A stretch of DNA of 64,000 nucleotides from Methanoregulaceae archaeon (lineage in GTDB: Archaea > Halobacteriota > Methanomicrobia > Methanomicrobiales > Methanospirillaceae), in assembly GCA_021371995.1 (NCBI GenBank), contig JAJFVA010000014.1:20037-84036 (forward strand), written 5' to 3'. The position numbers were made by a program, and so were the translations under genes. The notes below the pieces were generated by a model. The model saw only the letters and a program-made list of their open reading frames with translations, was not told the origin of the DNA and did not search any database. This document shows, piece after piece, positions 33,436 to 43,200 of the stretch; the first letter of the stretch is position 1; every line of letters begins with the position of its first letter.

Positions 33436-35103
33436 TTATCCGCTGCTCCTGTATTTTTCCAGCTCGCGCTGACGGAGCTCATTCCTCCGTATCTTCCCGG
33501 ACAGCGTCTTTGGAAGTTCTGGCACAAACTCGATTGCCCGGGGATATTTGTAGGGGGCAGTGGAATTCCTGACATGTGACTGGATATCCCTGATCAGGGT
33601 TTCAGATGGCTGGTATCCCGATTTTAGAACGATGAAGGCCTTAACGATAACCCCCCGGATAAGATCAGGGGATCCGACCACGGCAGACTCCTGGACGGCA
33701 GGATGCTCGAGCAGAGCACTCTCCACCTCAAAAGGACCGATTCTGTATCCGGAGCTCTTGATAATATCATCATTCCTCCCGACAAACCAGAAATACCCGT
33801 CCGCATCCATGGTGGCCTTGTCCCCTGTATAATAGAACCCGTTCACGAACGATGCTTCATTCGCCTCGGGGCTGTTTACGTACTCGACAAAGAGCCCGAC
33901 TGGCCTCGGGTCCAGACAGATAGCGATCCTGCCCTCTTCCCCCTGTTCAACCGGCCTCCCTTCGTCATCATGAAGCTCGACATGCCATCCCGGTGCAGGT
34001 CTGCCCATCGAACCCGGCCGTGTCTCCATACCACGGAAGGTTCCGATACAACAGACCGTCTCGGTCTGGCCATACCCTTCAGAGATGGTCCGCCCGGTCC
34101 CTTCCTTCCAGACCCTGACAACTTCAGGATTAAGCGGTTCTCCGGCGCTGGTGCAACGGCGGAGCTCCTTGAGGTCAAACTTCTCGAGATCTGCGAGGAT
34201 CAGCATCCGGTAAATGGTAGGTGGAACGCAGAACGTGGTAATTTCGTATTTCTCAATAAGGGGCAGGAGTTCGGTTGCCTTGAATTTTCCCCTTACGTCA
34301 TAAACAAAGATACAGGCCCCCGCAATCCACTGGCCAAAAATCTTGCCCCAGGCGCACTTCGCCCATCCCGTATCTGATGAAGTGAAATGTACATCGTTCT
34401 CCCCAACATCCTGCCATAACTTCGCTGTGACGAGATGACCCAGCGGGTAACTGTGGTTATGGAGGACCATTTTCGGTTCTCCCGTTGTCCCTGAAGTGAA
34501 GTAGATCAGCATCGGATCGGTCGAAAGTGTCTTTTTCACAGTTGGCAGGCTGACCGATCGGAACGATACGGGTGCCGGGTATATGAGCTCCCTTGGAAAG
34601 TTTACCCATCCGGGACGTTCTCCGTCAACGAGGAACCTGCAGGTCAGGGTCGAGCATTCGGTGACAACCTCCTCCACTTTGGCAGAGTTCTCAACGTTCG
34701 TTATAATCATCTTGAACGTTCCGGCGTTCAGCCTGTACCTGATATCCTTCGGGGTAAGCATGGTCGGGCAGGGGCAGAGCACTGCACCAAGCTTGATAAG
34801 CGCGATGACAAAGATCCACCATTCCGGCACGCGGGGCAGCATGATCAGCACCCGGTCCCCTTTCTGGATCCCATACTTGATCAGGATGTTTGCCGCCTGA
34901 TTGGAGAGGTTTTTCAAATCCCGGAACGAGTATTTCTTCTCAACTCCTTCCTGGTTCAACCATATCATGGCAAGCTTGTTGCGATCCTTTTCAGCCCATA
35001 CATCGATGACGTCGAACCCGAAATTATAATGACCAGGTACATCGATCCGGAAGGTTCTGCAGAGTTCCTCGTAGCTCCCTGCCCCAGCGTTCCTTTCAGC
35101 CAT
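33436..35103 (-). CDS. Acyl-CoA synthetase (AMP-forming), tandem paralogue
   Basis: 555 residues from ATG 35103; an upstream frame of 19 codons is unconvincing. It shares the layout of the next gene: LIYFTSGTTGEPK phosphate loop, SEGYGQTE, NDDIIKSSGYRIGP hinge and catalytic Lys in KTLSGKIRRNELRQ. High overall similarity to the downstream gene shows a tandem duplication. Substrate unknown. The upstream gap carries the same AACCTGTCTTTTTT word as the paralogue. Confidence 0.9.
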   Translation of the reverse strand: MAERNAGAGSYEELCRTFRIDVPGHYNFGFDVIDVWAEKDRNKLAMIWLNQEGVEKKYSFRDLKNLSNQAANILIKYGIQKGDRVLIMLPRVPEWWIFVIALIKLGAVLCPCPTMLTPKDIRYRLNAGTFKMIITNVENSAKVEEVVTECSTLTCRFLVDGERPGWVNFPRELIYPAPVSFRSVSLPTVKKTLSTDPMLIYFTSGTTGEPKMVLHNHSYPLGHLVTAKLWQDVGENDVHFTSSDTGWAKCAWGKIFGQWIAGACIFVYDVRGKFKATELLPLIEKYEITTFCVPPTIYRMLILADLEKFDLKELRRCTSAGEPLNPEVVRVWKEGTGRTISEGYGQTETVCCIGTFRGMETRPGSMGRPAPGWHVELHDDEGRPVEQGEEGRIAICLDPRPVGLFVEYVNSPEANEASFVNGFYYTGDKATMDADGYFWFVGRNDDIIKSSGYRIGPFEVESALLEHPAVQESAVVGSPDLIRGVIVKAFIVLKSGYQPSETLIRDIQSHVRNSTAPYKYPRAIEFVPELPKTLSGKIRRNELRQRELEKYRSSG

Positions 35104-35232
35104 AAAACACCAAAAGGTAGGAGATACTACGAGATGAACCTGTCTTTTTTCTCGTTGCAAAAAATACGGAAAAAAACTCTTTCCGGGGTAATCCAGTAGT
35201 ATTATAGTGGTCTACACTTCATGTACTGATCA

Positions 35233-35787
35233 ATGGACGATAGGAAATACGATTCATTAAAAATTGAAAATATCGTCGCATCCGGAGCAATTGCTGATTC
35301 TATTGATCTTGCAGAGATTGCAAAAAAAGTCGATCACTGTGAACTCAATACAAAGAGGTTTCCCGGCGCAGTGTTCAGGATGGATGAGCCAAAGAGCGCA
35401 TCTCTCATCTTCTCGTCCGGAAAAGTGGTGCTTACTGGGATCCGGGACAAGGAATCTCTCGATTCAGGGCTTGCCATCATCATTCGTTCAATGAAGGATG
35501 CAGGTGTCGAAACCTACGCGAAACCGCGTGTTGCCATCACAAACATCGTCTGCTCATATGATATCGGGAAATACATCAATCTGAACAAGGTAGTCATCAC
35601 CCTCAACCTTGAGAATATTGAGTATGAACCTGAACAGTTCCCTGGACTGGTCTACCGGATCCGTGACCCGAAAATTGTCGCCCTGCTCTTCTCTTCCGGG
35701 AAGATAATCCTGACAGGAGGAAAAAATCTGGATGACATCAAACGCGGCCTTGATTTTCTCGAGCAGAAACTCGAAAGTATCATGTGA
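35233..35787 (+). CDS. tbp: TATA-box-binding protein
   Basis: 184 residues composed of two direct repeats of about 90 residues, the saddle halves. Both show the TBP pattern: KIENIVASGAIADSIDLAEIAKKV and FPGAVFRMDEPKSASLIFSSGKVVLTG in the first, ITNIVCSYDIGKYINLNKV and FPGLVYRIRDPKIVALLFSSGKIILTG in the second. It recognises promoters and recruits TFB and RNA polymerase. It ends two bases from the end of the convergent helicase gene. No other tbp is visible in the window. Confidence 0.98.
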   Translation: MDDRKYDSLKIENIVASGAIADSIDLAEIAKKVDHCELNTKRFPGAVFRMDEPKSASLIFSSGKVVLTGIRDKESLDSGLAIIIRSMKDAGVETYAKPRVAITNIVCSYDIGKYINLNKVVITLNLENIEYEPEQFPGLVYRIRDPKIVALLFSSGKIILTGGKNLDDIKRGLDFLEQKLESIM

Positions 35788-35788
35788 C

Positions 35789-38479
35789 TTACCAGAACCG
35801 GCGGGTCCTGATATAATTCCGTTCAGCCTTCAGTATCTCCTTATAGAAGGCATCCCCCTCCATGAGGGTTGAAAGGATCCTTGAAGCATTTTCAGGCCCG
35901 ACCCCTTTTGCAGCAAGTGCAAGAACTGCATTTTTTCCTCCGGAAAGGACAATATTCGCGTTTCGCATCAGCCTGGCCTCGACAGCTTTTTCATCGGAAG
36001 TTTTTCCTTTCTTCGATGCGATTGCATAGAGCGGTTCCTCATATGGTTTCAGGACAGCGACCAGGCGTGCTCCGCACTTCGGGCAGATCGGATGCTCCTG
36101 TACCCTTCCTGCAATGGTATGGCTCTTCCACTTCCTGCAGTTCATACAGGCCAGCACGATCTCCTGCTGATCGATTCGCCTCTTGAGCGTACTGATTACC
36201 GCCTGGTCTGCCGTAGGAGGAGGAATCTGGTCTCTCGAAGAGAAGAGCCCTTCGGCTCCCAGAATACTCAGCCGTGAGAGCTCCATTCCGCAATCACCCT
36301 GTTTCACGAGTTCCAATACCCGTGACGCAGCCCCGACATCCATGTATACCGAGAAGAGCTCGCGGTATGCTTCCTTCTGAACCACGGTATTCTCGAAAAG
36401 TTCGGTGAGTTTATACGAACTCATCCGTTCATAATCAGCATCAGGATCAATTGCCCCAAACTTCTTTGCGATCTGAACAAGTTTCCACTTGAAAAGTGCG
36501 GTCCGTTTCATTGCGAGCTGGAGGATTCCCTCGATATGTTCCGGTTCGAGCCCGGAAAGGATCTCCCTGACATCAGATGCCCTGATTGTATTGGGAAGAG
36601 AAAGCAGTACCCGGTAGGCATCAATCTCGATCCCGACCGTGGTCCCGAACCGTGCTGAAAGGAGGACCGAGATCACCCTGCCGAGTGCTTCATTTGCTTT
36701 ATGGCCGCCACATATATTGCATACCACACCTTCTTCTGCATCTTCAAGGACAATCATACGGTCAGTGGCAATGCGGCTCCTGTTTTTATCCATCCCGGTA
36801 AGGAATCCCATTGCAAATTCGCGGGCAGCCGGTTCAGTGTGGTATGCGGCAAATCTTCGGTTTCTCCTGAGTGCGCCTGCCTCACGTGCAACCCCGTACG
36901 GGACAGGGATCTGTTCACCCTCCCATGAAGGAAGTTCTCCCTTGACACGACGGGCCGGTTCAACGGTAATCCTTCCGTCATCCATATCAAGGACCCTCCA
37001 GAGCTGCCCTTTGGTAATGAAAACAGCACCCGTATGAATCGATCCCACGACAAAAGACTCGTCAAGAGTACCTACAGTCCTTCTCGAGACCATATCAAAG
37101 ACAAGGACCTTTTTCTCATCATGGATCATCGAGAGGTTTCCTGCCAGGTATCGCCGCGCCCTCAGTGTCGTCCCAATGATATTCCCTTCGAGCCGGATCA
37201 GCCGGTGTTCGGCCATCTGGTTGCATACCTCATCAAGAAGTGTCCCGTAACCGGTGAAGGTATACGTCCGGTCAAGGATAGCCATGATCGCTTCCTTTGA
37301 AATCTTCCCGTACTCTACCGCAAGGCCGGCAACCTGGTTGGCGAGGACGTCGGCCGGATTCCGGTGGGGGATGACATCCTCAACCTCGCCTGCCCTGGCC
37401 CGCCGGGCTATCACGAGCGACTCGAGCAGGTCGTCAAATCCCAGAGCAAGGATGGTACCCCTTGATATTGCATGCAGCTGGTGCCCGGCCCTCCCAATCC
37501 GCTGGACCAGGCGGGAAACCTCTCTCGGTGAACCGAACTGGATAACATGCTCGATATGCCCGATATCAATCCCGAGCTCCATCGATGATGTACAAATCAG
37601 GCCCTTGAGAGCCCCTGCCTTGAACCGTTCCTCGGCATCAATCCTGACATCCCTTGAGAGCGACCCGTGATGCACCTCCACGTCCCCGCGGGCATAAAGC
37701 TGGTGCCCGAGTGCTTCAGCGGTAACACGGGTATTGACAAAGATAAGAGTCGAACCGGACCGGTCAATGACATCTGAAACCCACTTCGCCTGACGTTCAA
37801 AACTGTCACCTGCAAACTCAACGGTGATATGGAGACGCTTGGTGACAGGAACAGCCACCACTGAAAAATCCCTCTTTCCGCAGAGAAACCTGCCCATCTC
37901 ATCAGGATTGCCAACGGTTGCCGAGAGCCCGATCCTTTGGAATTCTCCGGAATAGGTGACCAGCCGCTCCAGGGCAACAGAGAGCTGGGCTCCGCGTTTG
38001 CTCCCGGCTAGTTCATGGATCTCATCGATGACAACGTATCTGATATTTTTAAGGTGTTTTCTGAGCACTTTCCCCATGAAAAGTGCCTGTAGTGTCTCCG
38101 GTGTGGTGATGAGAAGTTCAGGAGGGGAAAGAGCCTGTTTTCTCCTCTCGGCATTTTTCGTGTCACCATGCCTTACCCCGACAGAAATCCCGAGTTCCCC
38201 GCACCACCAGGATAATCGCTGGAGCATATCCCTGTTCAGCGAACGGAGAGGAGTGATATATAGGGTGGTAAAACCTCCGGACCGTTCTTTCAGCATCCTG
38301 TCAAAGACCGGGATCATGGCGCTCTCGGTCTTTCCTGTCCCTGTCGGTGCAATCAGCACCAGGTTCCTGCCAGCGGCGACAAGGGGTATTGCACGATTCT
38401 GGATCTCGGAGAGTTCCTCAAATCCCCGGATCCGGATACACTCCTGTATCCTTTCGTCAAGCTTCCTGATCGGACCCAT
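35789..38479 (-). CDS. lhr: Lhr-type superfamily 2 DNA helicase
   Basis: 896 residues. Walker A PTGTGKT (45-51) and DEIH box (152-155) with YITPLRSLNRD (motif Ia), TTPETLQALF, LSATVGNP, FVNTRVTAEAL and the motif VI QRIGRAGHQ are all present. Beyond the RecA domains lies the Lhr-specific region and a C-terminal zinc-like pair (CMNCRKW and CPKCGA). Lhr enzymes unwind DNA-RNA hybrids and branched DNA 3' to 5' and take part in repair. Its start overlaps the upstream phosphoesterase gene by 23 bases; with the RPA-associated gene this forms an operon-like repair unit. Confidence 0.95.
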   Translation of the reverse strand: MGPIRKLDERIQECIRIRGFEELSEIQNRAIPLVAAGRNLVLIAPTGTGKTESAMIPVFDRMLKERSGGFTTLYITPLRSLNRDMLQRLSWWCGELGISVGVRHGDTKNAERRKQALSPPELLITTPETLQALFMGKVLRKHLKNIRYVVIDEIHELAGSKRGAQLSVALERLVTYSGEFQRIGLSATVGNPDEMGRFLCGKRDFSVVAVPVTKRLHITVEFAGDSFERQAKWVSDVIDRSGSTLIFVNTRVTAEALGHQLYARGDVEVHHGSLSRDVRIDAEERFKAGALKGLICTSSMELGIDIGHIEHVIQFGSPREVSRLVQRIGRAGHQLHAISRGTILALGFDDLLESLVIARRARAGEVEDVIPHRNPADVLANQVAGLAVEYGKISKEAIMAILDRTYTFTGYGTLLDEVCNQMAEHRLIRLEGNIIGTTLRARRYLAGNLSMIHDEKKVLVFDMVSRRTVGTLDESFVVGSIHTGAVFITKGQLWRVLDMDDGRITVEPARRVKGELPSWEGEQIPVPYGVAREAGALRRNRRFAAYHTEPAAREFAMGFLTGMDKNRSRIATDRMIVLEDAEEGVVCNICGGHKANEALGRVISVLLSARFGTTVGIEIDAYRVLLSLPNTIRASDVREILSGLEPEHIEGILQLAMKRTALFKWKLVQIAKKFGAIDPDADYERMSSYKLTELFENTVVQKEAYRELFSVYMDVGAASRVLELVKQGDCGMELSRLSILGAEGLFSSRDQIPPPTADQAVISTLKRRIDQQEIVLACMNCRKWKSHTIAGRVQEHPICPKCGARLVAVLKPYEEPLYAIASKKGKTSDEKAVEARLMRNANIVLSGGKNAVLALAAKGVGPENASRILSTLMEGDAFYKEILKAERNYIRTRRFW

Positions 38480-39221
38480 ACCCCTCCAGAGATTTTAATG
38501 GTCCCAGAAATGTGCCATCCGGAAGCAGAACCTCCGCCTCTCCAGCCCTCATGCACCTGGAAAGGGGGCTGAACGGTTCTTCTACCGTCCTTAAGAGATC
38601 ATATCCGGTCAGTTCATTGAACGCGGGCATGAAAATGACCCGGCTCCCTTTCTGTGTTCCATCGGTAATGGGAAATCCCAGACACTCCTCGTTGAGCGGT
38701 GCAAAAAGGTAGGCAGGGGAACGGAGTGCGCACCCCACCTCATCCCTCAGACAAACCATCGGATGGTGATGCCCGGCAATAATTAGCTTTCCTGCAAGGG
38801 ATACATCTGGATACATGTGGCCATGCACATATCCTGCCCCGTCAATGACCGCTCCCTCTTTTGCCAGCAGCTCATCCGGATCAAAGAACTTTTCGATGCC
38901 GACATCATGATTACCCGGAACCAGGCGCAGCGGGACAAGTGAGCGCAGCTGATCGATAAATTCGGGAATCTCGCGGTGCTCCTGTCGTGAGGTAAAGGGT
39001 ACTCCGTGTTTCAAGTCCCCGAGCAAAATAAGAATATCGGGACTGGTCTCCCTGATACAGGACTCGATACGTTCTCTCCTCTCCCTCGTCCTGCTTCTGA
39101 AATGGAGACCGTGCTTATCGAGTTCAGATTCTATTCCAAGGTGGAGATCAGCCACTGCAAGCACTTTTTTTTCACTTCTGATGAGGAGTGCCGGGCCCTG
39201 GCTTAAAAATTCAAGGATCAT
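38457..39221 (-). CDS. Calcineurin-like metallophosphoesterase
   Basis: 254 residues. The dinuclear metal motifs are complete: ADLHLG (Asp25, His27), LLGDLKHG (Asp69), PGNHDVG (Asn104, His105), and IIAGHHHPM (His151, His153). The family is the small archaeal phosphodiesterase (related to Mre11-type nucleases), often encoded next to lhr and thought to hydrolyse phosphodiesters in nucleic acid metabolism. It overlaps the RPA-associated gene upstream by ATGA and lhr downstream by 23 bases. Confidence 0.93.
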   Translation of the reverse strand: MILEFLSQGPALLIRSEKKVLAVADLHLGIESELDKHGLHFRSRTRERRERIESCIRETSPDILILLGDLKHGVPFTSRQEHREIPEFIDQLRSLVPLRLVPGNHDVGIEKFFDPDELLAKEGAVIDGAGYVHGHMYPDVSLAGKLIIAGHHHPMVCLRDEVGCALRSPAYLFAPLNEECLGFPITDGTQKGSRVIFMPAFNELTGYDLLRTVEEPFSPLSRCMRAGEAEVLLPDGTFLGPLKSLEGYGSDQEA

Positions 39222-39988
39222 AGAGGCTTGTACATATCACGTGCCGGCTGGTAGCATTCATCCTCTTCCAGTAATGTCCTGATCGCCTGCCTGGCCGCCG
39301 TTTCATCTATCCCGGATCTTCCGGAAAGCGTGATGAGTTCATCAAGAGATATTCCTTTCTTCCCCGCTGATTCTCTGATTATCGACAGTACTTTTTCTTT
39401 CATCTCTGGTCTTATTCCACCTTTTCCCGGAATATCAGCAACCTGATCCAACGCATTGCATGCCATTTCTGCCAGTGTTCCAATGGATGAGGTACTTACC
39501 CGGAATTCTGATATGGCCTGGGTGAATTCGTCGCTTCCCGCACCGGATTCGATAGCCTTTTTCATACGCGAGAGGCGCTCGCAGGTAAGCTCGGCAGTCC
39601 TGATGATCCAGGTATCCCTGGTGGGGCGATCAATCTCCCTCATCTCCAGAAGTTCAACGTAAGGGACAGCGTTGGCACAGGTTGTATTCATCCGTGCCTG
39701 ACCCATAACCGTAACAAATGCCGGTGTATCGATTCCGGATACCGCAGCCTGCAGTCCTGTGTCAGGTCGCATCTTACGGAGTTCAAACACACCTGTTGGA
39801 TCCGCCACCCTTCCGTAGAAGTAATCGCTGTCATTCTGCCCTTTTTCGGTAAGGGTTCCGGCCAGAAAGAGGAGACGGCATACCATGCCGCCAGGGGTGA
39901 GGAGGGCAGGACATTCAGCCGCAAAATCGGCGCGGGCACAGTGTGCCCTGCAATATTCTCCTGCAAAGATTCGTCCCGCTCCTTCCAT
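39218..39988 (-). CDS. RPA-associated OB-fold protein (COG3390 type)
   Basis: 256 residues. The first half shows an OB-fold-like region (MVCRLLFLAGTLTEK ... YFYGRVADPTGVFELRK ... AFVTVMGQARMN) as in replication protein A subunits; the second half is helical with a winged-helix-like end (SLDELITLSGRSGIDETAARQAIRTLLEEDECY). This corresponds to the archaeal RPA-associated family that works with single-strand DNA-binding protein. It overlaps the phosphoesterase gene by ATGA, supporting a role in repair together with lhr. Confidence 0.82.
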   Translation of the reverse strand: MEGAGRIFAGEYCRAHCARADFAAECPALLTPGGMVCRLLFLAGTLTEKGQNDSDYFYGRVADPTGVFELRKMRPDTGLQAAVSGIDTPAFVTVMGQARMNTTCANAVPYVELLEMREIDRPTRDTWIIRTAELTCERLSRMKKAIESGAGSDEFTQAISEFRVSTSSIGTLAEMACNALDQVADIPGKGGIRPEMKEKVLSIIRESAGKKGISLDELITLSGRSGIDETAARQAIRTLLEEDECYQPARDMYKPL

Positions 39989-40133
39989 CTTTTTCTCCCC
40001 TTACTGGTACGAGTATCCCCAGCTCTCCGTAATATCTCCGGAATTCATGTCTGTTAATGAAGATCTACTGAGCCCTGTGATAAAATATCGATTATGTTCA
40101 GGGAAGGCTTTTACTGACTGCATGAATGTCGGT

Positions 40134-40197
40134 TTTAATCGCTGCTGGGACAAAAAGCAGTCAGAATAGCGTTTTTTATGAGATAAGTTTATAATAT
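40134..40197 (+). promoter_or_regulatory. Promoter region of the first giant surface protein
   Basis: Contains TTTAATCGC at 40134, an AAAAGC-x-GT-x-AGAATA block at 40153-40167 and the TATA box TTTATAATAT at 40188-40197, about 36 bases before the ATG. The same order and the same 95-base distance from the TTTAATCG word to the start codon are found before the second paralogue. Confidence 0.55.
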
Positions 40198-40228
40198 ATG
40201 AATTCTTCAACTGACATTAAGGGTTTTT

Positions 40229-43200
40229 ATGAGACAAAAAGAGATCCTGCTGTTATTCATACTTATGGTGCTCATGTCGGGATTCATCCCTGCATCTCCT
40301 GCAGAGAAGATTTCCGATTCCTATATTGCACCAGATATTTCCGATATACTGGGGACGGTCCCGTTCCCCTTTGAAGTAGCCGATACGGTCGCAACCGTCC
40401 CGGCAGCAATGCCAGAAGACCAGGAGAGCCTGACCTCCTCACAACCGCTCTTCTTTATCAAAAACCAGGGGCAGAGCAGTGGAGAGGTCCTCTTTGAGGT
40501 CATCTCTGATGGAGGAATTGTATTTTTTACCCGTGATGGAGCAGTTATCCGGGTAATCAGGTCGGTCAATGACGAGCTGATATCATCGACAATCGGATTC
40601 ACCTACGAAGGAGCATCTGGAACTTCAGAAGTAAAAGGACTTGAACCGCTCCCATGCAGCGTCAATTTCATGAAGGGGGATCCTTCAGAATGGATTACCG
40701 GCGTTAAAACATATCGTGCTATTTCTTATCCTGACCTGTATCCCGGGATAGACCTCATCTATGAAGGCAGATCCGGGGGGCTAAAAAGCATTTTCAGGGT
40801 AAAGCCGGGATCGAATCCTGAATCGATAACGACGCTATATACTGGTCACGAGGGTCTTACCATCGCAACTGACGGGACACTCCGGATCCGGACTGATGCC
40901 GGAACCCTGACCCAGAGTGTTCCTTACTGCTATCAGGAAATTGACGGGGAGAGGATCAGAATTCCCGCTTCCTTTATCCTGTTATCCGACAACCAGGTGG
41001 GGTTCAGGTTTGGGGAGTATGACCGGGAAAAAGATCTTGTTATTGACCCGGTTATCGAATACAGCCTCTATCTGCGGGGGGTAGGATTTGCTGATGCCAA
41101 CGATGTGGCTGCAGATTCACAGGGGAATGCATACATCACCGGACTAACGTTCCCGGCACCCTTTGATCCGAATGGAACCCTCAGCGGAGGGACTGATGCG
41201 GTCATCGTGAAGATTAATCCTGATGGAACCGTGCCGGACTATATTACATATTTAAGGGGAAACGGCAATGATGCGGGGAACAGTATCAGCGTTGATCCGG
41301 ATGGTTATGCCTATGTAACAGGATCCACCAATTCAACAGATTTCCCTGTCATACAGGAGATCCAGTCAGTAAATGCAGGCCAGAACGATGCATTCGCCTT
41401 AAAACTGAATAAAAACGGCACGGGTGTATATTCCACCTATATCGGAGGGACTGGTCAGGACTACGGGTATGGTATCACCATCGATTCTGCGAGAAATACC
41501 TATATTACAGGTACTACCGGCTCCAGCGTATTCCCGCTCAGCCATGGCTTCCAGAATACCTCCTATGCAGGGAATAATGATGCATTTGTTGTAAAAATCA
41601 ATACAAACGGGACCCAGTTCCTTTATTCTGAATATATCGGGGGTTCCATGTATGAAAACGGATATGGAATCGCTGTTGATAGTACCGGGAGTGCCTATAT
41701 TACCGGAGAAACAAATTCCTTCAGGGATTTCCCGGTCAAGAATGCTTTCCAGCCTTCCTTTGGGGGGTACAAAGATGCTTTCGTCACGAAACTCGCACCT
41801 GAAGGGCACTCTTTTGTCTATTCCACGTATCTTGGAGGGTCTGACCTGGATACCGGGCGTGCCATCGCTGTAGATGAGGCAGGATATGCCCATATTACGG
41901 GGCTTACCAGGTCGCCAAATTTCCCAACCCAGTCGGCGTTTAATTCCGAAAACCCTGGTGGATTTCTTATCAGTTCATTCTATACCCGGCTTCAACCGGG
42001 GGGTAATACCCTCGCCCTCTCCACTTACCTCACCGGTCCTGCCAATGATGAGGGGAGGGGTGTAGCAGTTGATACGTCAGGAAACGTCTATATAACCGGG
42101 CTTACAAAGGCCAAAAAACTGGTGACAATCAATGCATTCCAGCCAGTCTTCGGGGGCGGAGTCTCAGATGCATTTGTCGCTAAATTTGTTCCGGGGCAGA
42201 ATACGCCTGAATTCCTCAGTTATCTTGGCGGCAATGGAAAGGATGAGGGACATGCCGTCGCAATCGATAATAACTGCAGGATATATACCGTCGGACTTAC
42301 CAAATCAACCGATTTCCCGTCCAGCAATCCTTATCCCCCTGCCTTTTTACCGCGTGAAGAAGGAGGATTTATCACAGTGTTGCGGGATGGCGACTGCTGC
42401 CCGGCTCCCACGGCAGACTTCAGTTACGTCCTTCCGGATTGCACAGAGGTTCTCACAGTAAAGTTCACGGATACTTCCACCAACAGCCCGGATAACTGGT
42501 CCTGGGAATTCGGGGATGGATCGTTATCAGTTCAACAAAATCCCCTGCATACCTACTCTGCACCAGGTCCTTACACGGTAAATCTCACGGTGCATAAGAC
42601 CTGCATCAATAACACTGTCCTGAATTCTACTGTTTCAAAACAGTTTACGGTCGTTTTGGAAACGGTACCGGTGGCAAACTTCACAGCAAACCCATCATCC
42701 GGAACCGCACCGCTCACTGTCCAGTTCAATGACACCTCTTCAAGTAATCCCTTCAACTGGTCATGGGAGTTCGGGGACGGGTCAATCTCAAACCTGCAAA
42801 ATCCGATACATGAGTATATCGCCTCCGGCACATATTCCGTGAACCTCACCGCAGGCAACAGGTGTGGCAATGATTCAGTCACAAAACTGGTCAATGTCAC
42901 GGTCTGCCCTCTGCCGATCGCAGACTTCACTGCAAACCCGTCATCCGGAACCGCACCGCTCACTGTCCAGTTCAACGATACTTCTTCAAATAATCCCTTC
43001 AACTGGTCATGGGAGTTCGGGAACGGGGCTGTCTCCTTCGGGCAGGATCCACTGTATACGTATAGTTCCCCTGGTACTTACCCGGTGAACCTCACGGTCA
43101 GGAATGAATGTGGTAATGATTCGGTCACAAAACCCATCACGGTTCTTCCCCCTGTGACAACCCCGACAACCTGCCCGACCACCATTATCACCACAATACC

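Noticed and set aside
40001..40210. Small minus-strand frame before the first giant surface gene
   Set aside because: Falls within the promoter region and has no ribosome site or family match.
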